Shown here one piece after another: positions 39,473 through 46,970 of a DNA stretch of 64,000 nucleotides (within the stretch, counting starts at the first letter, position 1; the number at the start of each line of letters is the position of its first letter). The DNA is taken from NCBI RefSeq assembly GCF_029211265.1, contig NZ_JARGEL010000013.1:248001-312000 (forward strand). Direction: 5' to 3'. This DNA comes from Extensimonas soli. Its GTDB lineage: Bacteria; Pseudomonadota; Gammaproteobacteria; Burkholderiales; Burkholderiaceae_C. The translations under genes and the position numbers were made by a program. The notes beneath the pieces were generated by a model that saw only the letters and a list, made by a program, of their open reading frames with translations, was not told where the DNA came from and searched no databases.

Positions 39473-41044
39473 TCAGTCAAGGGTTTGGGAAGGGAAGGGC
39501 GCATCAGCGGATGCAGCGGATGCAACGGAGGGCAGCGGCCAGCACACGCGCGCGATGGTTCCGCCGCCCGTGCGTGGCAACAATGTGAAGGACGCGCCAT
39601 GCGCCCGTGCGATGCGCTCGACGATGGCCAGCCCCAGGCCGGCGCCGCCGGGGCCGCCGCGTGCGCTGTCGCCGCGCGCAAAGGGCTGCTTGAGGCGCTC
39701 CACGTCCTGCGGCGCGATGCCCGGGCCGCGGTCGCGCACTTCGAGCCAGATGGCATCGGCGGTGCGGCCGGTGGCCACTTCCACGGGCGGCGCGCCGTGA
39801 TGTTCGGCATTCGCCACCAGGTTGTCCACCAGGCGCAGCATGGCCTGGCGGCGCAGCGGCAGGTGCAAGGCTTCGGGCGCCAGATGCGTATGCCGCCCTT
39901 CGGGATCGAAGTGGCAGGCCTGCAGGGCCTGGTGCACCACTTCGTTGAGGTTGCAGGGCATCAGCGCTTCCTGTTCCCAGGCACTGCCGTCGTGGGCCGG
40001 ACTGTCGGCGCGCACGAAGTCCAAAAATTGTGCAAGCAGGGTGTCCAGGGCTTCGACATTGCGGTGCAGGCTGTCGATGAGCTGCGCGTCCGCGCCCGTG
40101 GGCGCCAGCAGCTCGGCCACCAGGCGCAGCTTGGCCAGCGGCGTGCGCAGGTCGTGCGACAGCCCGGCCAGCATCAGCCGGCGCTCCTGCTCGCCGCGCG
40201 CGAGGCTGCTCACCATGGCGTTGAAGCTGCGCGCGACGGTGGCGATTTCCGCGGGGCCCTGTTCGGGCAGCGACGCGGGGCGCTCGCCGCGCCCGAGCGC
40301 ACCGGCCGCCTGCACCAGCGCGTTCAGCGGCCGGTTGATGCGCCGCTGAATCAGCCAGGCGCCCAGCAGCGCCAGCAGCCCCGTGGCCGCGCTGCCCAGC
40401 AGCCATGCCGTGGGCCAGCCGCGCCGGCGCTGCAGGGACGGCAGCTCGATCCAGTATTCCTCTGCATCAAGGAGACTGTCGGACTTTGGAGTCGTCGGCT
40501 GCGAATACACCTCAGCGCTCCATTGTTTACCGGCTTCTTGCCCCATAGCACCACTATGGGGCTGCGAATCCGGCAAACACTGTCCTTGCTGGGGCGCATT
40601 CTCGCTATCGACGCCCAAAGTCCGACAGTCTCCCAGGCGCACGCGCACCGCCAGCCAGTCCCGGCCCATGCGCCGCCACAGCAGGTCGTGCTGTTGCAGC
40701 GCCAGGCGCGCCGACACTTCCTGCACGAAGGTCTGCTCCAGCGGCGTGAGGCGCTCGCGCGGCGCTGGCGTGGGGTCTTGCGCGCGCAGCTTGGCATGGA
40801 CATGGGCATTGAACCGCGCTACGAAGCGTGCGCGCTCCGCCGGCGCCAGGGCCTGCAAGCCATCGACCAAAGCCAGCAGGTCCTGCGCCGTGGCTTCGGC
40901 GTTCTGGCGTACACGCGGCTTGATCACCAGCTCGCGGTACAGCCAGGCGCTGCCGAGCTGGCTCAGGAAGATGATGGCGACGATAAGCAGCAGATTGCGC
41001 CCGAACAGCGTGCGCGGCAGGTGCGGGCGAGGCGGCCAAGGCAT
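39473..41044 (-). CDS. Sensor histidine kinase (EnvZ-like) with in-frame palindromic element
   Basis: 523 residues. TM1 at about 15-37, a periplasmic domain to about 210, TM2 at 211-232, HAMP, then HisKA with phospho-acceptor His297 in GLSHDLRTPLAKL, and HATPase_c with LVDNLVANAEHHG, DRGPGIA and GGAGLGLAI. A family A element (40468-40636) inserts 55 codons at residues about 138-192, inside the sensing domain; without it VRL joins DAEEYWIELP. It starts 9 bp after the response regulator gene. Most likely ligand sensing, rather than kinase activity, would be affected. Confidence 0.88.
   Translation of the reverse strand: MPWPPRPHLPRTLFGRNLLLIVAIIFLSQLGSAWLYRELVIKPRVRQNAEATAQDLLALVDGLQALAPAERARFVARFNAHVHAKLRAQDPTPAPRERLTPLEQTFVQEVSARLALQQHDLLWRRMGRDWLAVRVRLGDCRTLGVDSENAPQQGQCLPDSQPHSGAMGQEAGKQWSAEVYSQPTTPKSDSLLDAEEYWIELPSLQRRRGWPTAWLLGSAATGLLALLGAWLIQRRINRPLNALVQAAGALGRGERPASLPEQGPAEIATVARSFNAMVSSLARGEQERRLMLAGLSHDLRTPLAKLRLVAELLAPTGADAQLIDSLHRNVEALDTLLAQFLDFVRADSPAHDGSAWEQEALMPCNLNEVVHQALQACHFDPEGRHTHLAPEALHLPLRRQAMLRLVDNLVANAEHHGAPPVEVATGRTADAIWLEVRDRGPGIAPQDVERLKQPFARGDSARGGPGGAGLGLAIVERIARAHGASFTLLPRTGGGTIARVCWPLPSVASAASADAPFPSQTLD
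40468..40636 (-). repeat. Family A palindromic element inside the sensor kinase (169 bp)
   Basis: Same length, arms and apical stem (CCCCATAG / CTATGGGG around CACCA on the plus strand) as the metC copy. It lies in the same orientation and reading frame relative to its host gene. End tetranucleotides are CAAG and CCAG in place of CTAG. Confidence 0.92.
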
Positions 41045-41053
41045 CGCCGGCTT

Positions 41054-41803
41054 TCAGCCCGCCCGCCCGCTGTGGGCCGCAGCATCTTGCGCGTGCGGGT
41101 TGGGCACGAAGACGTAGCCTATGCCCCACACGGTCTGGATGTGCCGCGGGGCGCCGGGGTCGGCCTCGATGAGCTTGCGCAGGCGCATTACCTGCACGTC
41201 TATGCTGCGCTCGGTGGCCTCGTGCTCGCGCCCGCGCGTGAGCTCGATCAGGCGGTCGCGCCCGAGCGGCCGGTGCGGGTGCTGGGCCAGTACCAGCAGC
41301 AGGTTGAACTCCCCCGTCGTCAGCGGCAGCGCCTGCCCGTTCTTTTCGAGCCGGCGCTGCGCTGCATGCAGGGTGAAGTCGCCAAATACCACGGGCGCTT
41401 CGCCCAGCGGCCCGCCGTGGGCGCCGAGCATGCGCTGGCGGCGCACCATGGCCTGCACGCGCGCCAGCAGCTCGCGCGGCTGAAAGGGCTTGGGCAGGTA
41501 ATCGTCGGCGCCCATTTCCAGCCCCAGGATGCGATCCACCGGATCGCCGCGCGCGGTGAGCATGAGGATGGGGATGGTCTCGCCCGCGGCGCGCAGGCGC
41601 CGGCACAGCGACAGGCCGTCTTCGCCGGGCATCATGACGTCGAGCACCAGCACGTCGAAGCGCTCGCGCGCCAGCAGCCGGGCTGCACTGGCCGCGTCGC
41701 CCACGGCGCGCACCTGCAGGCCCTGCTCGCTCAGATAGCGCTGCAGCAGGGCGCGCAACTCGGCCTCGTCGTCGGTGATCAGGATGCGGGGGGCGTCTCG
41801 CAT
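41054..41803 (-). CDS. OmpR-family response regulator
   Basis: 249 residues. Receiver domain with the acidic pair TDDEAE, phospho-acceptor Asp55 in VLVLDVMMPGEDG, and the conserved Lys in DDYLPKPFQPRELLAR; the C-terminal winged helix has TTGEFNLLLVLAQHP and SIDVQVMRLRKLIE. The start at 41803 is nearest to the receiver domain; ATG 41851 would add 16 residues. Precedes its kinase with 9 bp. Tandem OmpR-like half-sites lie 85 bp upstream in the divergent promoter region. Confidence 0.88.
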   Translation of the reverse strand: MRDAPRILITDDEAELRALLQRYLSEQGLQVRAVGDAASAARLLARERFDVLVLDVMMPGEDGLSLCRRLRAAGETIPILMLTARGDPVDRILGLEMGADDYLPKPFQPRELLARVQAMVRRQRMLGAHGGPLGEAPVVFGDFTLHAAQRRLEKNGQALPLTTGEFNLLLVLAQHPHRPLGRDRLIELTRGREHEATERSIDVQVMRLRKLIEADPGAPRHIQTVWGIGYVFVPNPHAQDAAAHSGRAG

Positions 41804-41887
41804 GGTGCAGGATGGGTGCAGGGGCGGGGCGGCAGGTGGCTGGGTGCCCATGGTATCGGGCCGCAGTGCGCACGGGCCCGTGCAAAG

Positions 41888-41907
41888 ATGACAAACCATG
41901 ACAAAAG
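41888..41907 (+). promoter_or_regulatory. Tandem 10-bp half-sites, probable OmpR-type box
   Basis: ATGACAAACC directly followed by ATGACAAAAG. Two direct repeats at exact 10-bp spacing are the usual binding pattern of OmpR-family regulators. It lies in the divergent region between the response regulator gene and the lipoprotein gene and recurs at 43208. Confidence 0.55.
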
Positions 41908-42102
41908 CCGCTTTGCGCCACGGATTGCCACGATCGTCCTTTTGGCCGACATGGCAGCCGCGCGAGGTGCGCGCACACTGGCGCCATGCAGTGCGGTCGC
42001 CGGTCAGGCGGTTAGCCTGCGGGGCTGCCGCGTCGGACTCGTGTCGGGCGGCGGGTATCGGTGATCTATCTCTCAGGAGCCTTTTCCATGTGTACCCTGC
42101 AC
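41888..42102 (+). repeat. Duplicated promoter/leader, copy 1
   Basis: About 215 bp that matches 43208-43434 from the tandem half-sites through a ribosome site and an ATG (42088) to the codons CTGCAC. The copies share long identical stretches such as CCGCTTTGCGCCACGGATTG. It drives, presumably, the lipoprotein gene. Confidence 0.85.
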
Positions 42103-42144
42103 AAGTCCGTGGATGCCCGCTTGCCAAGCAGCAAGGGGGATCGA

Positions 42145-43149
42145 ATGCCTGCCGTAACGAAGCGAGTCTTCTGGGTGTTGTCCATCACCGCGCTCCTTGC
42201 GGCCTGTGGTGGCGGCGGCAGCAGCGATGGCAGCGGCGGTGGCAGCGGCAGCGACGCTGGGGACGCAAACCCCTCGCCGGACCCGTCGGCGCGCATTGCC
42301 GCTGCCCAGCGAACCGCCGCCTCGAATGCGTATTGCACGGCGGTGGCTCCGTTTTACTACGAGCTCGGCGACAAGAGCGGCGCGATCGTCAGTGGTGCCA
42401 TCGGTTCGACCTACACGGCGACCACGCAGATGAACATCGCATCCGCCTCGAAGTGGCTGTTCGGTGCCTACGTGGCGGAAGTCCGCGCCGGCGTGCTGAC
42501 GGCAGACGACACGCGGGCGACGCATATGTTGTCCGGCTACGCGAGCATGCACGGTGGCTGCCTGCCGAATGCGACCGTCGAGTCGTGCTTCAGGATGCTG
42601 AACAACGACACCTATACCGCGGCAAAACTGGATCGCTTCAACTACGATTCGGGCCACTTCCAGCGTTGGGGCGTTGACAACGGCATGGGGGGAATGACCG
42701 GCGCCGCAGTGGCCAGCGCCTATCGGACCACGCTGGGCATCACGTCGAGTTTCAACGGCCCCTTGCTGGCCGGCGGCGCGATCATGTCGGCGCAGGACTA
42801 TGCCGTGTTCCTGCGCAAGATACTGAACCGGCAACTCAGGATCGCCGGACTGCTGGGCGACCAGAAGACCTGCACCCAGCCGGGCAGCTGCGCGACGGCG
42901 GACTATTCGCCGATCTCTGCCGAGGCATGGAGCTACAGCGTCGGCCACTGGGTCGAGGACGCGCCCGGCATTGGTGACGGCGCGTTCAGTTCCGCCGGTG
43001 CCTTCGGCTTCTACCCGTGGATCGACAGCACCCTCACCTACTACGGCATTTTGGCGCGCGAGGACGGGTCGGGCAGCAATCAGGGCTATGCCTCCGCGCA
43101 GTGCGGCCGCCTCATTCGCAAGGCGTATGTGACTGGCACGGCGCAATAA
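42145..43149 (+). CDS. Lipoprotein of the serine hydrolase (SxxK) type
   Basis: 334 residues. A lipoprotein signal with the lipobox LLAAC is followed by a Gly/Ser-rich linker. The motif SASKWLFGAYV has the SxxK arrangement of class C beta-lactamase/DD-peptidase-like enzymes; a YxN-like or HxG-like partner is not certain. So it is likely an anchored hydrolase of uncertain activity. Start at 42145 is preceded by AAGGGGGA. An in-frame ATG at 42088, with AGGAG before it and homologous to the start of the 43420 gene, would add 19 residues in front of the signal. Confidence 0.65.
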   Translation: MPAVTKRVFWVLSITALLAACGGGGSSDGSGGGSGSDAGDANPSPDPSARIAAAQRTAASNAYCTAVAPFYYELGDKSGAIVSGAIGSTYTATTQMNIASASKWLFGAYVAEVRAGVLTADDTRATHMLSGYASMHGGCLPNATVESCFRMLNNDTYTAAKLDRFNYDSGHFQRWGVDNGMGGMTGAAVASAYRTTLGITSSFNGPLLAGGAIMSAQDYAVFLRKILNRQLRIAGLLGDQKTCTQPGSCATADYSPISAEAWSYSVGHWVEDAPGIGDGAFSSAGAFGFYPWIDSTLTYYGILAREDGSGSNQGYASAQCGRLIRKAYVTGTAQ

Positions 43150-43207
43150 CGGGCACAGTGATGGGCGCGGCGGCAGCGGGTAGGGCAGGGCGCCGCTTCA
43201 CGCAAGC

Positions 43208-43434
43208 ATGACAAAGCATGACAAAAGCCGCTTTGCGCCACGGATTGCCACGATCGCCCCCTTGGCCGACATGGCTGTCTCACAAGCTGCGTTCACACTG
43301 TCGCCATGCAGTGCGGTCGCCGGTCGCCCCGGTGATTGGGCGGGCGACCTGCCTGCAGGGCTGCCGCGCCGGCCTCGTGCCGGGCGGCGGGTGTCTTTGA
43401 TTGATTTGAGGAGTTTTCCATGTTGACTCTGCAC
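43208..43434 (+). repeat. Duplicated promoter/leader, copy 2
   Basis: Second copy of the 41888-42102 segment. Tandem half-sites ATGACAAAGC and ATGACAAAAG at 43208-43227 keep the 10-bp spacing. It ends in the first codons of the small secreted protein gene. Confidence 0.85.
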
Positions 43435-43977
43435 CCATCCGTACCCCCTGCCGCACTGCGCGCGGCCTGCCTGCTGTGCCTGAGTGCGGCGATCACGCTC
43501 CCCGTCCATGCCGGGCGCCTGCGCTATGCGCACGGCAATGCCGAAGGTGGCGTGACCCAGGGCGCCGTGGTCGGCCACAGGGGCGAGGCCGGCAAAGGCG
43601 TGCGCGGGCACCGCGTGGTCACCGACGGGCAAGGCAATGCGCGCGCCACCAGCGGCGCGGCCTACCAAGGTGCCAACGGCGGCAGCTTGCGGCGCGCGGG
43701 GCAGACCACGCGCAATGCCGACGGTTCCATGAACCATGCCAGCGGCTTCGACGCGAGCGGCGCCAAGGGCAGCGTGCAAAGCCAGGGCAGCGCCACGCGC
43801 GACGCCAGTGGCAACGTGACGCAAAGCCGCAGCACCAGCGGCAGCAGCGCGAGCACCGGCAATTCGTTCACTGCCACGGAAAGCTACACCAAGGGCGAAG
43901 GCGTCACGCGCAGTGTGAGCTGCTTCGACGCCGCGGGGGCGCCGATCGCCTGTCCCAAGGGCAACTCGAACAGGTGA
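43420..43977 (+). CDS. Secreted Gly/Ser-rich hypothetical protein
   Basis: 185 residues. The signal peptide runs to about residue 31 (CLLCLSAAITLPVHAG). The mature part is rich in Gly, Ser, Thr, Asn and Ala with loosely repeated units (QGNARATSGAAY, NADGSMNHASGFDASG, RDASGNVTQSRSTSG), which suggests an extended or beta-repeat structure at the cell surface. It ends with two Cys (SCFDAAGAPIACP). No known family. GAGGAG ribosome site. Its promoter is a duplicate of the one upstream of the lipoprotein, so both are probably co-regulated. Confidence 0.7.
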   Translation: MLTLHPSVPPAALRAACLLCLSAAITLPVHAGRLRYAHGNAEGGVTQGAVVGHRGEAGKGVRGHRVVTDGQGNARATSGAAYQGANGGSLRRAGQTTRNADGSMNHASGFDASGAKGSVQSQGSATRDASGNVTQSRSTSGSSASTGNSFTATESYTKGEGVTRSVSCFDAAGAPIACPKGNSNR

Positions 43978-44007
43978 CGGTTCGGGCGGTTTGTCATTTA
44001 TGGGGGC

Positions 44008-44256
44008 TCAAGGCAGCTCATCGCCCGCACGCGGGGGCTCGCCCCCTTGGCGATTCAATATCTTGTCCAAGGCATCCGGCTTGGCGCGTTGGGCGCGTAG
44101 CACAAAGAAATCGGCCGTGCTCAGTGCTGACAATTTCTCGGCCACTGCCGTGGCTATGAACTGGTTCATGCTGATGCCTTCTGCACGGGCCAGATTCTCG
44201 GCCGCGGCTTTGATGGAGTGGGGCAAGCGCAGGGGGTAGGTGGTGGTATCGGCCAT
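44008..44256 (-). CDS. RHH-type antitoxin (HicB-like)
   Basis: 82 residues. YPLRLPHSIKAAAENLARAE followed by GISMNQFIATAVAEKL is the ribbon-helix-helix pattern of Arc/HicB-type antitoxins. It lies 16 bp after the PIN-domain gene, downstream of it, the reverse of the usual antitoxin-first order. Start ATG 44256. Confidence 0.75.
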   Translation of the reverse strand: MADTTTYPLRLPHSIKAAAENLARAEGISMNQFIATAVAEKLSALSTADFFVLRAQRAKPDALDKILNRQGGEPPRAGDELP

Positions 44257-44272
44257 GGTCAACTCCTTTACA

Positions 44273-44704
44273 TCACGGTTGCGATGCGCGAACCCGGGTC
44301 AGCGCATCGCGCGGCAGCAAGACTTCGATGCCAAAGCGCTGGGGCACATTGCCAAAATCTTTGGCATTGAAACTGACGATGGCATCAGCCATCGCATTGA
44401 CCGCTGCCTCCAGCACCATATCGTCTGCCGGGTCGCGTACCTGGGGGCGCCACAGGTAGTGAATCTCTGTCGGCTCGATCAAAGTCGCCAAGGCATCCAG
44501 AAAATCCGCCACGTCGATGGTCTGCAAACCGGCTGCCAACACATGCTCGGCTCGGGTGCAGGTGGCTTCGTATTCCACAGACAAGGCCACACTGGCAGCT
44601 ACCTGCATCTGCCCGGCTTGTAACGCACGAATCAGCGCCGCTGACGCGCCTTTGGGGCTTCGCACGGCGGCCACGATGACATCGGTATCGAGAACATACT
44701 TCAC
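44273..44704 (-). CDS. PIN-domain toxin (COG1569 type)
   Basis: 143 residues from GTG 44704. YVLDTDVIVAAVRSPKGASA has the first catalytic Asp pair, ALSVEYEAT the Glu, and RDPADDMVLEAAVNA the third acidic cluster; KDFG near the end completes the PIN pattern. Members are RNases inhibited by their partner. No upstream Shine-Dalgarno sequence is visible at the GTG, and no ATG start fits. Immediately upstream lies a decayed gene fragment. Confidence 0.8.
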   Translation of the reverse strand: MKYVLDTDVIVAAVRSPKGASAALIRALQAGQMQVAASVALSVEYEATCTRAEHVLAAGLQTIDVADFLDALATLIEPTEIHYLWRPQVRDPADDMVLEAAVNAMADAIVSFNAKDFGNVPQRFGIEVLLPRDALTRVRASQP

Positions 44705-44749
44705 ATTTTTTATGTGTATCACATTGCCTATGATGTCTTTTCGGTGAAT

Positions 44750-44910
44750 TTGCGGGATCGGGTGCTGCAAACCGTAGGCCGCACGCCCAACGACAATGAG
44801 ATTGCTGCAGACAAGGCCTGCGTGGTCATGACCGGCCGCGGTTTCATCAACGTGGACATCCAGACGCACCCCAACGTGTCGCACGTCTGTGCCGGTGGCT
44901 TCGACGCGAG
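44750..44910 (+). pseudogene. lpdA: Remnant of a dihydrolipoamide dehydrogenase gene
   Basis: On the plus strand the translation RVLQTVGRTPNDNEIAADKA continues CVVMTGRGFINVDIQTHPNV and SHVCAGG, which follows the lpdA region VGRTPN...DKAGV...RGFI.VD...NV.H..A.GD closely. The final GD is lost and there is no gene on either side, so it is a relic of about 50 codons. Confidence 0.65.
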
Positions 44911-44963
44911 CGGGCGCCGATGGCTTGCCCTGCCGGAAGATAGATCCAGGCGCCGAAAGGCCG

Positions 44964-45728
44964 TCAGCGCGCCGTCTCCGGGTATTTCATGTAACCGGTC
45001 TCCAAAGCCACGGCCCAGTCGGCGAAGCCGCAGCTGCGCGCCAGTTGCGCCATGGGGCGGTGGTCGTAGGGCACGCTGATGAGCGCGACGCTAAAGCCCT
45101 GTGCCGTGCGCTCGGCAAGGGCGTAGCGTGCGTCGGGCGCGCCGGTTTCGATGCGGTGCAGGCAGGGGCTGTCGTCCTCGAACGCGGGCAGGCCCACGCT
45201 GCCGGGGTTGACGATCCATTGTCCCGCCGCCGTGCGCACCGCGCGCGGAAAGTGCGTATGGCCGCAGGCGATGAACGCGGCGCGCTCCTCGGCCAGCCGC
45301 TGCGCGATTTCGCTCTGGCTGGCGAGTCGCACGGCGCCGCCGGGCAGCACGGTTTCGAGCAGGTAGCTGCAGTTGTGCTGCGGTGTGGCGTGGCAGAAGA
45401 ACAGGTCTGCTTCGCGCAGCGTTGCGGGCAGCGTGCGCAGCCAGGCGAGCTCCTGCGCGCCGAGCTGCGCATGGGCGCAGGCGTCGGGCGGGGCGAGCTG
45501 CGCCGGGCTTTGTTCGATCAGGTTGCGGTCGTGGTTGCCCGCCACCGTGGGCCAGTCCTGGGCCTGCAGGAACTGCGCCGTCTCGCGTGCGAGCAAGGGG
45601 CCGGACAGGCTGTCGCCCAGGTTCACCACCAGGTCGGCGCCGCGGCGGCGCAGGTCGGCGTGCACGGCCTCGAGCGCGGGCAGGTTGCCGTGGATGTCGG
45701 ACACGAGGGCGATGCGGGTGCTGGGCAT
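44964..45728 (-). CDS. Metallophosphoesterase (YfcE/MJ0936-like)
   Basis: 254 residues. Metal ligands in ALVSDIHGNLPAL, VVNLGDSLSGP, VAGNHDR and FIACGHTHFPR, as in calcineurin-like phosphoesterases. INVNPGSVGLP-type end (WIVNPGSVGLPAF) places it in the YfcE/MJ0936 group of phosphodiesterases. Physiological substrate unknown. The gene is followed on the same strand by nothing until the TA module. Confidence 0.83.
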   Translation of the reverse strand: MPSTRIALVSDIHGNLPALEAVHADLRRRGADLVVNLGDSLSGPLLARETAQFLQAQDWPTVAGNHDRNLIEQSPAQLAPPDACAHAQLGAQELAWLRTLPATLREADLFFCHATPQHNCSYLLETVLPGGAVRLASQSEIAQRLAEERAAFIACGHTHFPRAVRTAAGQWIVNPGSVGLPAFEDDSPCLHRIETGAPDARYALAERTAQGFSVALISVPYDHRPMAQLARSCGFADWAVALETGYMKYPETAR

Positions 45729-45811
45729 GGGCGGGCTCCTGCAGTCTCGGTGATGGCGGGGCGGGGTGAGGCGGGGGATGGTGTCAGTCGGATAACGTCA
45801 TGCGGCTGGTG

Positions 45812-46867
45812 TCATGCGGCTTGGGCGTGCTTGTCCGCCTCGGAGGTGAAGGCGTCGGCGTAAAACGCCTCGGGCGGCAGGCCGCGCTCGGCGCAGTAGG
45901 CAGTGCGCGCCGACTCGACCACGACGGGCGCGCCGCAGGCATAGACCTGGTGTCCCGAGAGGTCGGCAAAGTCGTCGAGCACGGCCTGGTGCACGAAGCC
46001 GGTGCGGCCGCTCCAGCCGTCTTCGGGCGGCGCGTCCGAAACCACGGGCACGTAGCGCAGCTGCGGCATTTCGGCCTGGCGCGCGCGCACCCAGTCGTCG
46101 AGGTACAAATCGACCGGCCGGCGCCCGCCCCAGTAGAGCGTGACGGGGCGCGTGCTGCCCTGGTGTTGCAATTGTTCGATGATGGCCTTGATGGGCGCAA
46201 AGCCCGTGCCCGAGGCCAGCAGGATGATGGGTTTGCCGGAATCCTCGCGCAGGTAAAAGCTGCCGAACGGCCCCTCGGCGCGCAGGATGTCTTTTTCTTT
46301 GAGGGTGTGAAAGACCTGCTCGGTGAAGTGGCCGCCGGGCATGAGGCGGATGTGCAGCTCCACGTGCGGCGGCGTGCCCAGCGTGTGCGGCGCGTTTGCC
46401 ATCGAGTACGCGCGGCGCAGGCCTCCGGGCAGCAGAAATTCGAGGTACTGGCCTGCGTGGTAGCGCAGCGGCTCGGCCGCGGGCAGCTGCAGGCGCAGCA
46501 GCATCACGTCGGGCGATTTTTTCTCGAGCGCGGCCACGCGCACGGGCATTTTCTTGACCGGAAAGGCGCTTTCGTCGGTGACCTGGCGCGACTCCAGCAC
46601 CACGTCGCTGCGCGGCTGCGCGCAGCAGGTCAGGACGAAGCCTGCGGCCTCTTCGGCGGCGCTCAGGGCCTTGTCCTGGTGCGGGCCATGCACGACGCTG
46701 CCGCTGAGCTTTTTGCATTTGCACGAGCCGCAGGCGCCGTCCTTGCAGCCGTAGGGCAGGCCCACGCCGGCGCGGATCGCGGCGTTCAGGAGGGATTCGT
46801 CCGTCTGCGCGGAAAAGCGCCGGCCGCTGGGTTGCACGGTGATCTGGTATGAGGCTGGGGTCGTCAT
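45812..46867 (-). CDS. 2Fe-2S ferredoxin-NAD(P)H reductase (AscD-like)
   Basis: 351 residues. The N-terminal plant-type ferredoxin domain has CKDGACGSCKCKK and a fourth Cys in FVLTCCAQP. Next come an FAD-binding domain (RAYSMANAP) and an NAD-binding domain (LLASGTGFAPIKAIIE, YACGAPVVV). This architecture is used by CDP-6-deoxy-glucoseen reductases and by oxygenase reductases; no oxygenase gene is near. Start ATG 46867. Divergent from the epimerase gene with a 103-bp gap. Confidence 0.83.
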   Translation of the reverse strand: MTTPASYQITVQPSGRRFSAQTDESLLNAAIRAGVGLPYGCKDGACGSCKCKKLSGSVVHGPHQDKALSAAEEAAGFVLTCCAQPRSDVVLESRQVTDESAFPVKKMPVRVAALEKKSPDVMLLRLQLPAAEPLRYHAGQYLEFLLPGGLRRAYSMANAPHTLGTPPHVELHIRLMPGGHFTEQVFHTLKEKDILRAEGPFGSFYLREDSGKPIILLASGTGFAPIKAIIEQLQHQGSTRPVTLYWGGRRPVDLYLDDWVRARQAEMPQLRYVPVVSDAPPEDGWSGRTGFVHQAVLDDFADLSGHQVYACGAPVVVESARTAYCAERGLPPEAFYADAFTSEADKHAQAA

Positions 46868-46970
46868 GATGTGGGGTGATCCTCGGGAACAATATGCCCA
46901 ACAGGGCGACGGGGCAAGATTGTGCCGTGGCCTCTCCAAATTTGACTTTTTCCTGCTGATCACCGCTGCC

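Noticed and set aside
39248-42064. Very long plus-strand open frame (938 codons) opposite the esterase, kinase and regulator genes
   Set aside because: It is antisense to three well-supported genes. High GC makes stops rare in this frame, and the translation is Arg/Gly/His-rich with no domain.
43743-44910. Shared GGCTTCGACGCGAGCGG stretch in the secreted protein gene and near the lpdA relic
   Set aside because: A match of under 20 bp in GC-rich DNA with no extension either side; probably chance.
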